Positions 1 to 8,916 of a stretch of 64,000 nt of DNA are shown piece by piece; the first letter of the stretch is position 1, and the number at the start of each line of letters is the position of its first letter. The position numbers and the translations under genes were made by a program. The notes under the pieces were generated by a model. That model worked only from the letters and a program-made list of their open reading frames with translations. It searched no databases and was not told where the DNA came from. Source of the stretch: Pseudomonas saliphila (lineage in GTDB: Bacteria; Pseudomonadota; Gammaproteobacteria; Pseudomonadales; Pseudomonadaceae); the NCBI RefSeq assembly GCF_008638345.1, contig NZ_VTVA01000001.1:248001-312000 (forward strand), given 5' to 3'.

Positions 1-1332
1 ACTGGCGGTGACCGTCAGGCGTCGCTCACCAATCAGCAAGGGCGACAACAGCCCCTGCATGATGCGCTTGGCGACGTTTTCCGCATCACCCGGCTCGGCC
101 ATGTCGTTGAGCAACACGACAAATTCGTCGCCGCCGAATCGACACAGATGATCGCCCGGTCGCAGGCAACGTTCGATCCGCGCCGCGACCTCAATCAGCA
201 CCTGATCACCGACCTGGTGGCCGAGACTGTCATTGATCAGCTTGAATCGATCCAGATCGATAAACAGCACCGCTGCGTGCCGCGCGCCGGGCTTGGCCTG
301 TCGTTGCAATGCCTGCAACAGCAGTTGATTCATGCGCTCGCGATTCGGCAGATTGGTCAGCGGATCATGCAAGGTGGCGTGCGCCAGCTCCTGCTCGGCG
401 GTCTTGCGAATGTGAATATCGGTCAGAGAGCCGGACAGCAGACGGTCGCCATGGTGATCCAGAGTTGCCTCACCACGCACCAAAACCCAGCGATACTCCC
501 CCTGGGCATGCCGTAACTGACACTCGATCTTGAGTTCGGACCGATAGCCTTCCAGATGCGCCATGACCGACGCCTTGAAGCCGCTGCGCTGGCTCTCCGG
601 GAGCATGTACAACCACTCGGCCAGATTGGTCGGCGCCTGGCCGGGATCGAGTCCAAGCACGGTCAACCAGCGCTCGGAGACGTCGAGCCGATCCTCTGTG
701 ACATGCCACTCCCAGATGCCATCATTGGTGCCATGCATGGCGCGGGCGTAGCGCGTCTGGCTTTCCTCCAGGGCGAGCTGACTGGCGGCAGAATAGGTAT
801 CAACCGCCAGCGTCATATCGAAGAACACCACCTTGAGCAGGCAGCTGAACAGGCGATGCACCAGCTCCGGCTGCGCCGGCCAGCGCTCGCGCAGCTGTGC
901 GTGCATGAAATCCAGATAGAAATGGTAGCTGGCCAATGACACGCTCTGACCCAGCCCGACGCTCTCGTGAGTAATACCAACGAGCAGGCGCAGCCGCACA
1001 TACTGCATGTCGTAGGGGCCACGCAGCATCTGCTGATAATAGTGCCGCTGCTGATCCTTCAGCCGTACCAGCATGCCGGGGCGATTGAGCAAACCTGCGG
1101 CATGGGGAAACTGCAGCAGATGCTCGTGCAGCGCATCGATACATCGCACATGCACGGCTTCCAGCTCAGGCAGATACCCCGACAGCGCGCTGATGCTTTG
1201 CTCATCCAGCAGCAACAGGCGCAGCCGTGTACGGATATCACCCGCATTCAGGCCGAGATGGTTCTGCATTCCCTTCAGACGTTTCTTCAAGTCAGGCAAG
1301 ACCTGGCTCTCCCTGGTATCAAACACCATCAT
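1..1332 (-). CDS. Globin-coupled diguanylate cyclase (globin-PAS-GGDEF), 3' end outside window
   Basis: The reverse-strand frame is open from ATG 1332 to the left edge (444 codons seen), with an in-frame stop just upstream (1348-1350), so the start lies close to 1332. Residues about 1-170 resemble protoglobin sensor domains: RLKDQQRHYY, then RGPYD and GITHESVGL, with His122 in the place of the proximal haem ligand. Residues about 190-305 look like a PAS domain (NDGIWEW near its start). A GGDEF domain follows, with FIDLDRFK and the intact signature RFGGDEF (GGDEF at 400-404). Known members of this architecture make cyclic-di-GMP in response to oxygen or another gas. An EAL domain could follow beyond the edge. 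The TTG/ATG region has only a weak ribosome site. It is downstream of, and on the same strand as, the P-type ATPase (70-base gap). Confidence 0.88.
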   Translation of the reverse strand, partial: MMVFDTRESQVLPDLKKRLKGMQNHLGLNAGDIRTRLRLLLLDEQSISALSGYLPELEAVHVRCIDALHEHLLQFPHAAGLLNRPGMLVRLKDQQRHYYQQMLRGPYDMQYVRLRLLVGITHESVGLGQSVSLASYHFYLDFMHAQLRERWPAQPELVHRLFSCLLKVVFFDMTLAVDTYSAASQLALEESQTRYARAMHGTNDGIWEWHVTEDRLDVSERWLTVLGLDPGQAPTNLAEWLYMLPESQRSGFKASVMAHLEGYRSELKIECQLRHAQGEYRWVLVRGEATLDHHGDRLLSGSLTDIHIRKTAEQELAHATLHDPLTNLPNRERMNQLLLQALQRQAKPGARHAAVLFIDLDRFKLINDSLGHQVGDQVLIEVAARIERCLRPGDHLCRFGGDEFVVLLNDMAEPGDAENVAKRIMQGLLSPLLIGERRLTVTAS

Positions 1333-1402
1333 GCGACTGCTTACGGCTTACCGTTTCGCTCAGATTTGTGAAGCATTACACATAACTGTCTCATCATAAA
1401 AT

Positions 1403-4102
1403 CTAATTACTGACCCTCCGGTCACCGCCGCGTACGCGTTTTTCCAGCTCCAGCACCGCCAGCACAACCACACCCGCAGCACCCGGAATCAGCAACAGAG
1501 GAATACTCAACGCTGCCGACTCAAACAAGGTGTGCATCACGCCAACATAGGTAAAGACCAGCTGTAATAGCGTCACCAGTACCACCACAATCCATACCGC
1601 CGGCGTGCCCAGCATCCCGCGCAGGGTTAGCGATGCGCTGTCCAGATAACGCACTGCAAACAGGTAGAACACTTCCATCGCGACCAGCGTATTGACCGCC
1701 AATGTGCGGGCGACTTCGCTGCTGTAGCCGGCCTGCACCGCCCACTGGAAACTGGCGAAAATACCCGCCAGAAACAGCAGCGACACCAGCACGATGCGCC
1801 ATACCAGAAAACTGTTCAGCAGCGATTCACCGCTACTGCGCGGCGGTTTTTCCATCACGGTGGGCTCGGCCGGCTCGAAGGCCAGTCCCATCGCCAGCAC
1901 CACGGAGCTGACCAGATTGACCCAGAGAATCTGTAAAGCGGTTATCGGCAGGGTGAGCCCGATCAATAGGGCCACGATCAAACTGGCCGCTTCGCCGCCA
2001 TTGATCGGCAGCAGAAAGCTGATGGCTTTTTTGAGGTTGGTATAAACGGTACGGCCTTCGCGGACCGCCGCAGCCAGACTGGCGAAGTTGTCGTCCAGCA
2101 ATACGATATCCGCTGCCTCGCGGGCCGCCTCGGAGCCTTTCACGCCCATGGCGATGCCCACGTCCGCCCGTTTCAATGCCGGCGCATCGTTGACCCCATC
2201 ACCGGTCATGGCTACCACGCCATGGACCGCCTGCAGTGCCTGTACCAACCGTAACTTGTGCTCAGGACTGGTCCGGGCAAATACATCGACCTCCTGCGCC
2301 AACTGCATCAATTGAGTGTCGTCCAGGCTATCCAGGTCGTGCCCGGTAGCGACTCGCTCAGTATTGCGCAGGCCCAGGCGAGCCGCGATGGCGCGCGCGG
2401 TCAACGCATGATCACCGGTGATCATCTTCACCCGGATGCCGGCACGGTGGCATTCGGCGATGGCCTCCATGGCCTCCTGTCGCGGCGGATCCAGCAGGCC
2501 GACGATTCCGATCAACTGGAAGTCGGCACCCATCTCGTCACCATCGAGGTCTTGCTGCTCGGGCTCGATCGGCTTGCGCGCCAGAGCCAGCACCCGCAAA
2601 CCCTGTCCTGCCAACTCATCGATGCTGTGTTGCCAGTCAGCGGGCTCCAGCGCCACGGCTTCCCCTTGCGCGTCCAGCGCACTATTGCACAGGGCCATGA
2701 CGCGCTCCGGCGCCCCCTTGAGCAGCACTACCGCCTGACCATGATGATCATGGTTCAGGGTCGCCATATAGCGCTTGTCGGCATCGAAGGGAATTTCATC
2801 GCGGCGTGGCCATTCGGCGGTGTAGGACGTCGTATCCAGCCCGACCTTGGCGCCCAGCACCGATAAGGCGGCCTCCATCGGATCACCGATGATCTTGACG
2901 CTGTCCCCCTGGCGTTGCAGCTCGACGTCGTTGCACAGCAGACCAGCTTGCGCCATGTATTCAAGCAGCACGGGCGACGGGTCGCCACTCTGCTCATCGC
3001 CGATGCGGCCTTCAACCGCATAGCCTTCCCCACTGACCGGATAGATGTGTCTGTCCAGAGACAACGCGGCGACCATCATTTCATTGCGCGTCAGGGTGCC
3101 GGTCTTGTCGGAGCAGATCACCGAGACCGCACCCAGCGTTTCAATCACCGGCATGCGCCGCACCACTGCTTTGCGCGTCGCCATGCGCCGCACGCCAATT
3201 GCCATGGTGATGGTCAGAATGGCCGGTAGCCCCTCCGGAATCGCCGAGACGGTCAGCGCGACGACCGCCATGAACAGTTCATTGAGCGGGCGCTCACTGA
3301 ACATCCAGCCCGCAAAAAACACCAGCGCACCGATGACCACGATGATCAGTGAGAGGTATTTGGCAAAACGGTTCATCTGCGTCAACAAGGGCGTTTGCAG
3401 TGTTTCAACGCCGCTGAGCATGCCGGAAATGCGGCCGATCTCAGTCTGCTCGCCCGTTGCCACAACAACGCCACGGGCGGTGCCGACGTTCACCAGCGTC
3501 CCCGAGTACGCCATATTGAAACGCTCCGCCAATGGCGCGTCGCCAGCCTGCTGATCGGTGAGTTTATCCACCCGCACCGATTCCCCGGTCAGCAACGCTT
3601 CGTCCACCTTGAGACCATGCAACTGCACCAGACGTACATCCGCCGCCACGCGATCGCCGGCCTCCAGCATCAGCACATCACCGGGTACCAGTTCGCTGGC
3701 CTCAATTCGCTGGCGCTCGCCGTCGCGCAGCACCGTGGCCTTGGGCGCCAGCATGTGCCGGATAGCCGCTAACGCCTGCTCGGCCTTGCCCTCCTGCACG
3801 ATGCCCACTACAGCCTGTAGCAATACCACCGCCAGAATGACCGAGGTATCCAGCCAGTGGCCCAGCAGCGCGGTGACCACCGCCGCCACCAGCAACACAT
3901 AGATCAGCACATTCTGGAACTGGGCGAGCAAGCGCCGCCACCAGGGGCGGACGCTCGCAGCGGTGAGCTGATTGGGTCCGTATTGAGCAAGCCGCTCGGT
4001 CGCCTCGGCAGCACTCAGCCCCTTATCGTGACTGCCGAGCTGCTCTCGGACCTCTGCGACGGTGTGCGCGTGCCAATTGGGCGGTAGCTGCTTTTGATCC
4101 AT
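1403..4102 (-). CDS. P-type cation-transporting ATPase, Ca2+-ATPase-like class II
   Basis: Inner-membrane ATP-driven cation pump of 899 residues. It has the N-terminal cation-ATPase domain, TGES (172-175, dephosphorylation loop), PEGLPA in M4 (289-294), the phosphorylated Asp in DKTGTLT (332-338), the hinge motif GDGVNDAPALKRAD, and a C-terminal transmembrane block. M5 keeps the Asn and Glu of the Ca2+ pump type (NGGEA), but M6 reads NLVSSVVLAMGLAFEP, with no acidic residue where SERCA-type pumps have one. The ion is therefore uncertain (Ca2+, Mn2+, Na+ or another). I prefer ATG 4102 to ATG 4108 because GGGAA lies at a normal distance only from the former. It is a single gene with no accessory metal-binding protein nearby. 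Confidence 0.9.
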   Translation of the reverse strand: MDQKQLPPNWHAHTVAEVREQLGSHDKGLSAAEATERLAQYGPNQLTAASVRPWWRRLLAQFQNVLIYVLLVAAVVTALLGHWLDTSVILAVVLLQAVVGIVQEGKAEQALAAIRHMLAPKATVLRDGERQRIEASELVPGDVLMLEAGDRVAADVRLVQLHGLKVDEALLTGESVRVDKLTDQQAGDAPLAERFNMAYSGTLVNVGTARGVVVATGEQTEIGRISGMLSGVETLQTPLLTQMNRFAKYLSLIIVVIGALVFFAGWMFSERPLNELFMAVVALTVSAIPEGLPAILTITMAIGVRRMATRKAVVRRMPVIETLGAVSVICSDKTGTLTRNEMMVAALSLDRHIYPVSGEGYAVEGRIGDEQSGDPSPVLLEYMAQAGLLCNDVELQRQGDSVKIIGDPMEAALSVLGAKVGLDTTSYTAEWPRRDEIPFDADKRYMATLNHDHHGQAVVLLKGAPERVMALCNSALDAQGEAVALEPADWQHSIDELAGQGLRVLALARKPIEPEQQDLDGDEMGADFQLIGIVGLLDPPRQEAMEAIAECHRAGIRVKMITGDHALTARAIAARLGLRNTERVATGHDLDSLDDTQLMQLAQEVDVFARTSPEHKLRLVQALQAVHGVVAMTGDGVNDAPALKRADVGIAMGVKGSEAAREAADIVLLDDNFASLAAAVREGRTVYTNLKKAISFLLPINGGEAASLIVALLIGLTLPITALQILWVNLVSSVVLAMGLAFEPAEPTVMEKPPRSSGESLLNSFLVWRIVLVSLLFLAGIFASFQWAVQAGYSSEVARTLAVNTLVAMEVFYLFAVRYLDSASLTLRGMLGTPAVWIVVVLVTLLQLVFTYVGVMHTLFESAALSIPLLLIPGAAGVVVLAVLELEKRVRGGDRRVSN

Positions 4103-4216
4103 GGGCATTTCCCGGCAACGAGTGGAGCGGCAAAAACCCTAGTGTAGTTGCCTGTGTCGTACAGGGTATTGGCTCAGATCAAGACTTGAACGCCGAGGGC
4201 AGCAAAGCCGGCCCGA

Positions 4217-5935
4217 TCACGCCGGCTCGACGTGCTTGACCAGCAGCTGCAGGTTCTGCTGGCCGCGGTACTCGTTGATATCCAGGGTGTAGGCCAGGAG
4301 CACCCGCTGGATGGACGGGTTCGGCCAGACGGCAGGATCGATATTGAAGGCGATGGCATCGAGCAGCTGGGTGGCGCCGGGCAGTTGCACCACCATCTTC
4401 AGGTGGCGCTCACCGACAAGACGCTGCTGGATAATCTGGAATTCGCCATGAAAGCCCGGCTCTGGAAAATGCTGCCCCCAGGGCCCTGCCTCGCGCAGCT
4501 GGGCTGCCAGCGGAAGGTTGAATTCTTCTGCGCACAGCTCCCCATCGGACAACACGCGCCCGGTCAGGTCATCTGCCACCAGCTGACGGCGCACCTCGGC
4601 ATCGAAGGCACCGCAGAACTGCTCGAACAGCGCTTCGGGCAAAGACAATCCGGCCGCCATGGCATGGCCCCCGAACTTGCTGATCAGCCCAGGATTCGCC
4701 GCCGCCACGGCGTCCAGTGCATCACGAATATGCAGGCCGGCAACCGAGCGCGCCGAGCCCTTGAGCATGCCGTCTCCGGCATCAGCGAAGGCAATGACCG
4801 GGCGGTGATAGCGGTCCTTCAGGCGCGAAGCAAGGATCCCGATGACGCCCTGGTGCCAGTCCGGATCGAACAGGCACAAGCCGAAGGGCAATTCCTGCTC
4901 CGACACGCTGACCGCGTCCAGACTGGCCAGCGCCTGTTGCTGCATGTCCCGCTCGATGGCCTTGCGGTCCTTGTTCAGCCCGTCCAGCTCACGGGCGATA
5001 TCCCGTGCGAGATCTTCGTTCTCGGTGAGCAGGCATTCTATGCCCATGCTCATGTCGTCCAGGCGCCCCGCAGCATTCAGGCGGGGTCCGACGATAAACC
5101 CCAGGTCCGTGGACACCAGCCGCTGGGCCGGCCGCCCGGCGACTTCCAGCAGAGCGCGGATACCGGGCCGGCAGCGGCCACTACGAATACGCGCTAGCCC
5201 CTGATGCACCAGAATCCGGTTATTGGCATCCAGCGGCACCACGTCGGCAACCGTGCCCAGGGCCACCAGATCAAGCAGCTCAGCCAGATTCGGCTCGGGG
5301 CGCTCGGTATTGAACCAGCCGCTTTCACGCAGCTCGGCGCGCAGCGCCAGCATCACGTAGAAGATCACGCCTACCCCGGCGATGGCCTTGCTCGGGAAAT
5401 CGCAACCAGGCTGACTCGGATTGACGATGGCGTCGGCGGCCGGCAGGTGCTCGGCCGGCAGGTGATGATCGGTGACCACCACCGATAGCCCGGCCGCCTT
5501 CGCGGCGGCCACCCCTTCGATACTGGAGATACCGTTATCCACGGTGACCAGTACCTCTGGATGGCTTCTCAGCGCCACTTCGACAATTTCCGGGGTGAGG
5601 CCATAACCGAATTCGAAGCGGTTAGGCACCAGATAGTCCACCCGTCCGGCACCCAGGGCACGCAGACCCAGTACCGCAACACTACAGGCGGTGGCGCCGT
5701 CACAGTCGAAATCACCCACAATCAAGATAGGCTGCTGCCGTTCCAGCGCCCGGCGCAGCACCGCCACCGCCTCGCGCATGCCCTTGAACAAATCAAAGGG
5801 CAGCAGCGATTTCAGGCTATGGTCCAGCTCAGCAGCGCTGGCAACACCGCGCGCGGCATACAAGCGTTGTAACAGCGGCGGCAAATCGCCCAGCTCGGGC
5901 AGATCGATGGGGACGGGGCGGGCTTCGATGCGCAT
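4217..5935 (-). CDS. recJ: Single-stranded-DNA-specific 5'-3' exonuclease RecJ
   Basis: Cytoplasmic nuclease of RecF-pathway recombination and mismatch/base-excision repair, which digests single-stranded DNA 5' to 3' with Mn2+/Mg2+. The DHH-family metal motifs are intact: GDFDCDG (74-80), TVDNG (131-135), DHH (156-158) and VALGTVADVVP. The length of 572 residues matches the family (about 570-580). A longer start at 5956 exists, but ATG 5935 forms a TGATG overlap with the yaeQ stop and gives the usual N-terminus MRIEARPVP, so I chose it. The yaeQ-recJ pair is transcribed together. Confidence 0.97.
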   Translation of the reverse strand: MRIEARPVPIDLPELGDLPPLLQRLYAARGVASAAELDHSLKSLLPFDLFKGMREAVAVLRRALERQQPILIVGDFDCDGATACSVAVLGLRALGAGRVDYLVPNRFEFGYGLTPEIVEVALRSHPEVLVTVDNGISSIEGVAAAKAAGLSVVVTDHHLPAEHLPAADAIVNPSQPGCDFPSKAIAGVGVIFYVMLALRAELRESGWFNTERPEPNLAELLDLVALGTVADVVPLDANNRILVHQGLARIRSGRCRPGIRALLEVAGRPAQRLVSTDLGFIVGPRLNAAGRLDDMSMGIECLLTENEDLARDIARELDGLNKDRKAIERDMQQQALASLDAVSVSEQELPFGLCLFDPDWHQGVIGILASRLKDRYHRPVIAFADAGDGMLKGSARSVAGLHIRDALDAVAAANPGLISKFGGHAMAAGLSLPEALFEQFCGAFDAEVRRQLVADDLTGRVLSDGELCAEEFNLPLAAQLREAGPWGQHFPEPGFHGEFQIIQQRLVGERHLKMVVQLPGATQLLDAIAFNIDPAVWPNPSIQRVLLAYTLDINEYRGQQNLQLLVKHVEPA

Positions 5936-6474
5936 CAGCGTTCGCCCTGCAGCCATTCCAGCTTTAGCTCATGCTGCATGCGCGCATCACTGACATACAA
6001 CACGTCATCGCTGATCATCAGTCCCCAATCGATGGTGCGAGGCAGATCGGTTGCCAGCAGATCAAGCGGTTCCTGCGGCAATACGGCGATCTTCAGATTC
6101 TTCAATCCAGCCACGGCGGGTAAGACCTTGCTCGCCCAGACGCGGGTGTTGCCATAGGCTAGCAGGGAGAGTTTTTCGGACCGACGCGAGCACCAGATCA
6201 GGCGGTCGGCATCCGGCTGGCCTACTTCGATCCAGTGTTCGATGCGATCATCCAGGCTCTTGTGCCACAACGCCGGCTCATCAACGTCGGATAGGCCTCG
6301 TCCGAAGGCGAGCCGCTCCTGATACCACAGACCATAGGCCAGAATGCGCGCGGTCATGCGCTGTTCGGTTTCCGACGGGTGACGCGCAATGGTGATGCGT
6401 ACCGACTCGTAGATGCCTTGGTCAACATCGGACAGACCGAGGTGGACCTTGTAGGGTGTCGCTTGCTGGGCCAT
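5935..6474 (-). CDS. yaeQ: YaeQ family protein
   Basis: A 179-residue soluble protein recognised by the YaeQ hallmarks: LARHPSET-type segment (here ITIARHPSETEQRM), ERLAFGRGLSDVDEPALW, the WIEVGQPD segment and a C-terminal LYVSD stretch. The fold resembles PD-(D/E)XK nucleases, but no firm activity is established for the family; older work linked it to haemolysin-expression suppression. I chose ATG 6474 (MAQQATPYK) over the track's more distal start because it fits the family N-terminus and has GGGAAC upstream. It shares one base with the recJ start (TGATG), suggesting translational coupling. Confidence 0.92.
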   Translation of the reverse strand: MAQQATPYKVHLGLSDVDQGIYESVRITIARHPSETEQRMTARILAYGLWYQERLAFGRGLSDVDEPALWHKSLDDRIEHWIEVGQPDADRLIWCSRRSEKLSLLAYGNTRVWASKVLPAVAGLKNLKIAVLPQEPLDLLATDLPRTIDWGLMISDDVLYVSDARMQHELKLEWLQGER

Positions 6475-6578
6475 GGGGTTCCCGACGGGAAAAAGGGGCA
6501 GGCAGTGTACCCTAAACGGCTGCGTCACCGCAGCGAGGGTGCAGTCCCGCCCCGCTCGGTCAGCGAAACTCCAGCCGA

Positions 6579-7064
6579 CTAAGCATCAAGCATCTGGCGG
6601 TAACATTCCGGGATCTTCAACAGCCCGTATTGCGCAGCCAGCTCTCGGACCTGATTGCGGCTACCGTCAAACTGCTTTGTTTCGCTGACCACGTGCTCGC
6701 GACCATGCTGCCTCAGCGCCCAGGCGAAACACACAGTGCCATCCAGGTCCTCATCCTCTGACTCAGCGACACCTGTATTGGCTATCGCCATGCTGGACTC
6801 GCTGTTACGCAGCGCGCCGAGTGCCATCTCCCGCGCCACAGGTTCACTGGTCAGGCCATGCTCTTCAATGGTGGCAAAGCTGACGCCCAGGCAATCATTC
6901 TTGGCCTCTGGCGCGTACACCACGTAACCACGCTCAAATACCGCACCGCATCCCGGGATATCGGCCAACTTGGTTGCCATCAGACCGGCCGTGCAGGACT
7001 CGGCGGTGGACAGTTTTAGTTGATGCGATTTAAGAAAATCGATCACGACTTTGACACTTTGCAT
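6579..7064 (-). CDS. CinA C-terminal-type nicotinamide-nucleotide amidohydrolase (PncC-like)
   Basis: 161 residues corresponding to the stand-alone CinA C-terminal domain, which in PncC deamidates nicotinamide mononucleotide in NAD recycling. The motif AESCTAG (21-27) carries the likely catalytic Ser; GYVVYAPEAKND and the NTGVAE segment follow as in the family. The 3' half is a little divergent (acidic insert SEDEDLDG after TGVA, where many members have a GPGG-type sequence). That divergence leaves room for a changed activity. The gene ends 104 bases before yaeQ and is divergent from the glgA cluster, so the 300-base gap upstream should hold two promoters. Confidence 0.82.
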   Translation of the reverse strand: MQSVKVVIDFLKSHQLKLSTAESCTAGLMATKLADIPGCGAVFERGYVVYAPEAKNDCLGVSFATIEEHGLTSEPVAREMALGALRNSESSMAIANTGVAESEDEDLDGTVCFAWALRQHGREHVVSETKQFDGSRNQVRELAAQYGLLKIPECYRQMLDA

Positions 7065-7365
7065 ATTTACTCTGCCCCTTTATTAACGGCCCGGAGAGCC
7101 TGTAAGTAAGAGGGAGTCGCAATTACCAAAGTTCCGGACATTTCCTGTTGCGCACTGCGTCGCAAAACTGGAACTAAGCCCCTGGATTCAGGTCATCAAT
7201 GTAAGCGGATTTTTTATCCGCAGCAGCAGCCCCCCTTGCTTATAGCGCGCGGATTTAGAGGCCTTCTGCCATGGACGGTTTGGGCAGTACTGCGCACCGA
7301 AAAAGTGCACAGCACTCAGACAGGAGCTGCCACGCCAGAGGCCCAATACGCGGAGGATAGTGAGT
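7065..7365. other. Divergent intergenic region between the CinA-like gene and glgA
   Basis: About 300 bases without a convincing gene. It holds a small hairpin, GCGGAT (7205-7210), five T, ATCCGC (7216-7221), a candidate ECF-type promoter (7171-7198, listed separately), and the strong ribosome site GGAGG at 7352-7356 for glgA. The ORFs overlapping this stretch lack support. Confidence 0.6.
7171..7198 (+). promoter_or_regulatory. Weak candidate AlgU/RpoE-type promoter upstream of glgA
   Basis: GAACTA (7171-7176), 16 bases, then TCATCA (7193-7198). The AlgU consensus is GAACTT, 16-17 bases, TCTGA or TCAAA. The -35 matches 5 of 6, the -10 only the leading TC. This is the weakest of five similar pairs in the window, and an ordinary promoter could lie elsewhere in the gap. 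Confidence 0.25.
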
Positions 7366-8916
7366 ATGGGAAATGTTGTAACAACAGTGCGTTCCGCCGA
7401 TCCGGGTCAAGTAAAAGTCCGGCCACAACTTCATGTAGAGAGTCAGCAAAGCCAGAAAAAGAAAGTGCTCTTTGTCACCCCGGAATTTGCCGATCTCGTC
7501 AAGGTTGGTGGCCTGGGAGACGTCTCCTCTTCATTGCCGCGGGCGCTTGCCGCCTATCATGATATTCGCGTGGTAATACCCGGCTACAGCCAGGTAATGG
7601 ACAGCGGGCATCCGATCAGAATCGTCGGCAAGGTAGAAGGTCGCGCGGCGATCCCCCCGTGCCGGATTGGGCGCATCGATATGGCCGACGGGCTGATCAT
7701 CTACGTGCTCATTTGCCCTGAACTCTATGAGCGTGAAGGCACTCCTTACGCTGACGAGCAGGGCCGCGACTGGCCCGACAATCATATCCGTTTTGCTCGC
7801 CTCGGCCTGGCAGCTGCCGATCTGGCTTCGGGGCATGCGGGGATCAGTTGGTGCCCTCAACTGGTGCACGCCAATGACTGGCCCGCCGGTCTGGCGTCGG
7901 CCTACATGGCCCTGCGAGGCGACCGAACGCCTAGCGTTTTCACCATCCACAACCTGGCCTACCAGGGCGTGTGTGATGCCGCGTGCTTGCCCGAGCTGGG
8001 CATTCCTCAGCAGGCATTTGTGCCAGAAGGTCTCGAATTCTACGGAAAATTATCTTTTCTCAAGGCCGGTATCGTCTACGCCAGCCACATCACCACCGTC
8101 AGCAAAACCTACGCCCATGAGATCACCACCGCAGAAGCCGGTTGTGGACTCGACGGCCTGCTCAGGCACCGCGCGGCTGAAGGGCGCCTGACCGGTATTA
8201 CCAATGGAATTGATCAAAGCTGGGAACCGGGCAGTGATCCGCACCTGATCGAAGGTTTTACCGACCTGGAAGCCGACGGCAAAGCCGAACATGCGCGTTA
8301 TATCGAAGCGACCTTCGGGCTGGATTCGGAGGACGGGCCGCTGTTCGTGGTGGTCTCGCGCCTGGTACACCAGAAAGGCATTGACCTGACCTGGGAAATT
8401 GCCGGCGATATCGTCGCCGCGGGTGGCCGTATCGCCGTCATTGGTCGCGGCGAGCGGGCGCTGGAAGCGGAAATGGTCGAGCTGCAAGAGCGCTACCCCG
8501 GCCGCATCGGCGTCCACATTGGCTTCAACGAACTGGATGCACGGCGCATGTATGCCGGCAGCGATTTTCTGCTCATGCCTTCGCGCTTCGAACCCTGCGG
8601 ACTGAGCCAGATGTATGCGCAGCGTTTCGGCTCGCTGCCGATCGCGCACCGCACCGGTGGCCTGGTCGACACCATCGAAGATGGCGTCACCGGTTTCCTG
8701 TTCAGTGACGCCACTGCGGACAGCTACCGCGATGCGGTAATGCGCGCCATCAGGATCTACCAGCATCCGGAGCTCATGAACGCCATGCGTCGCCGCGCCA
8801 TGATGTCCCCCATGTACTGGGCGGAATCGGTCAAACCCTACGATGAGCTCTACCGCGGCCTGGTTCGCGAACGGGTTCCCCAGGCATTGGCAGCAGACGT
8901 CGGGAGGCGAAGTTGA
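7366..8916 (+). CDS. glgA: Glycogen synthase GlgA (GT5)
   Basis: 516-residue GT5 glucosyltransferase that adds glucose from ADP-glucose (or another nucleotide sugar) to alpha-1,4-glucan ends. It shows the sugar-nucleotide loop KVGGLGDV (46-53), the acceptor-side HANDWPAGL, SRLVHQKGIDL, and the C-terminal SRFEPCGLSQMYAQRFG with TGGLVDT. The first ~30 residues are an unusual hydrophilic extension before KKVLFVTPEF. The GTG at 7360 is only three bases from GGAGG; ATG 7366 has nine bases and is the better start. Its stop overlaps the TTG start of treZ. It leads the forward glucan operon, although no glgC is seen to supply ADP-glucose. Confidence 0.95.
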   Translation: MGNVVTTVRSADPGQVKVRPQLHVESQQSQKKKVLFVTPEFADLVKVGGLGDVSSSLPRALAAYHDIRVVIPGYSQVMDSGHPIRIVGKVEGRAAIPPCRIGRIDMADGLIIYVLICPELYEREGTPYADEQGRDWPDNHIRFARLGLAAADLASGHAGISWCPQLVHANDWPAGLASAYMALRGDRTPSVFTIHNLAYQGVCDAACLPELGIPQQAFVPEGLEFYGKLSFLKAGIVYASHITTVSKTYAHEITTAEAGCGLDGLLRHRAAEGRLTGITNGIDQSWEPGSDPHLIEGFTDLEADGKAEHARYIEATFGLDSEDGPLFVVVSRLVHQKGIDLTWEIAGDIVAAGGRIAVIGRGERALEAEMVELQERYPGRIGVHIGFNELDARRMYAGSDFLLMPSRFEPCGLSQMYAQRFGSLPIAHRTGGLVDTIEDGVTGFLFSDATADSYRDAVMRAIRIYQHPELMNAMRRRAMMSPMYWAESVKPYDELYRGLVRERVPQALAADVGRRS

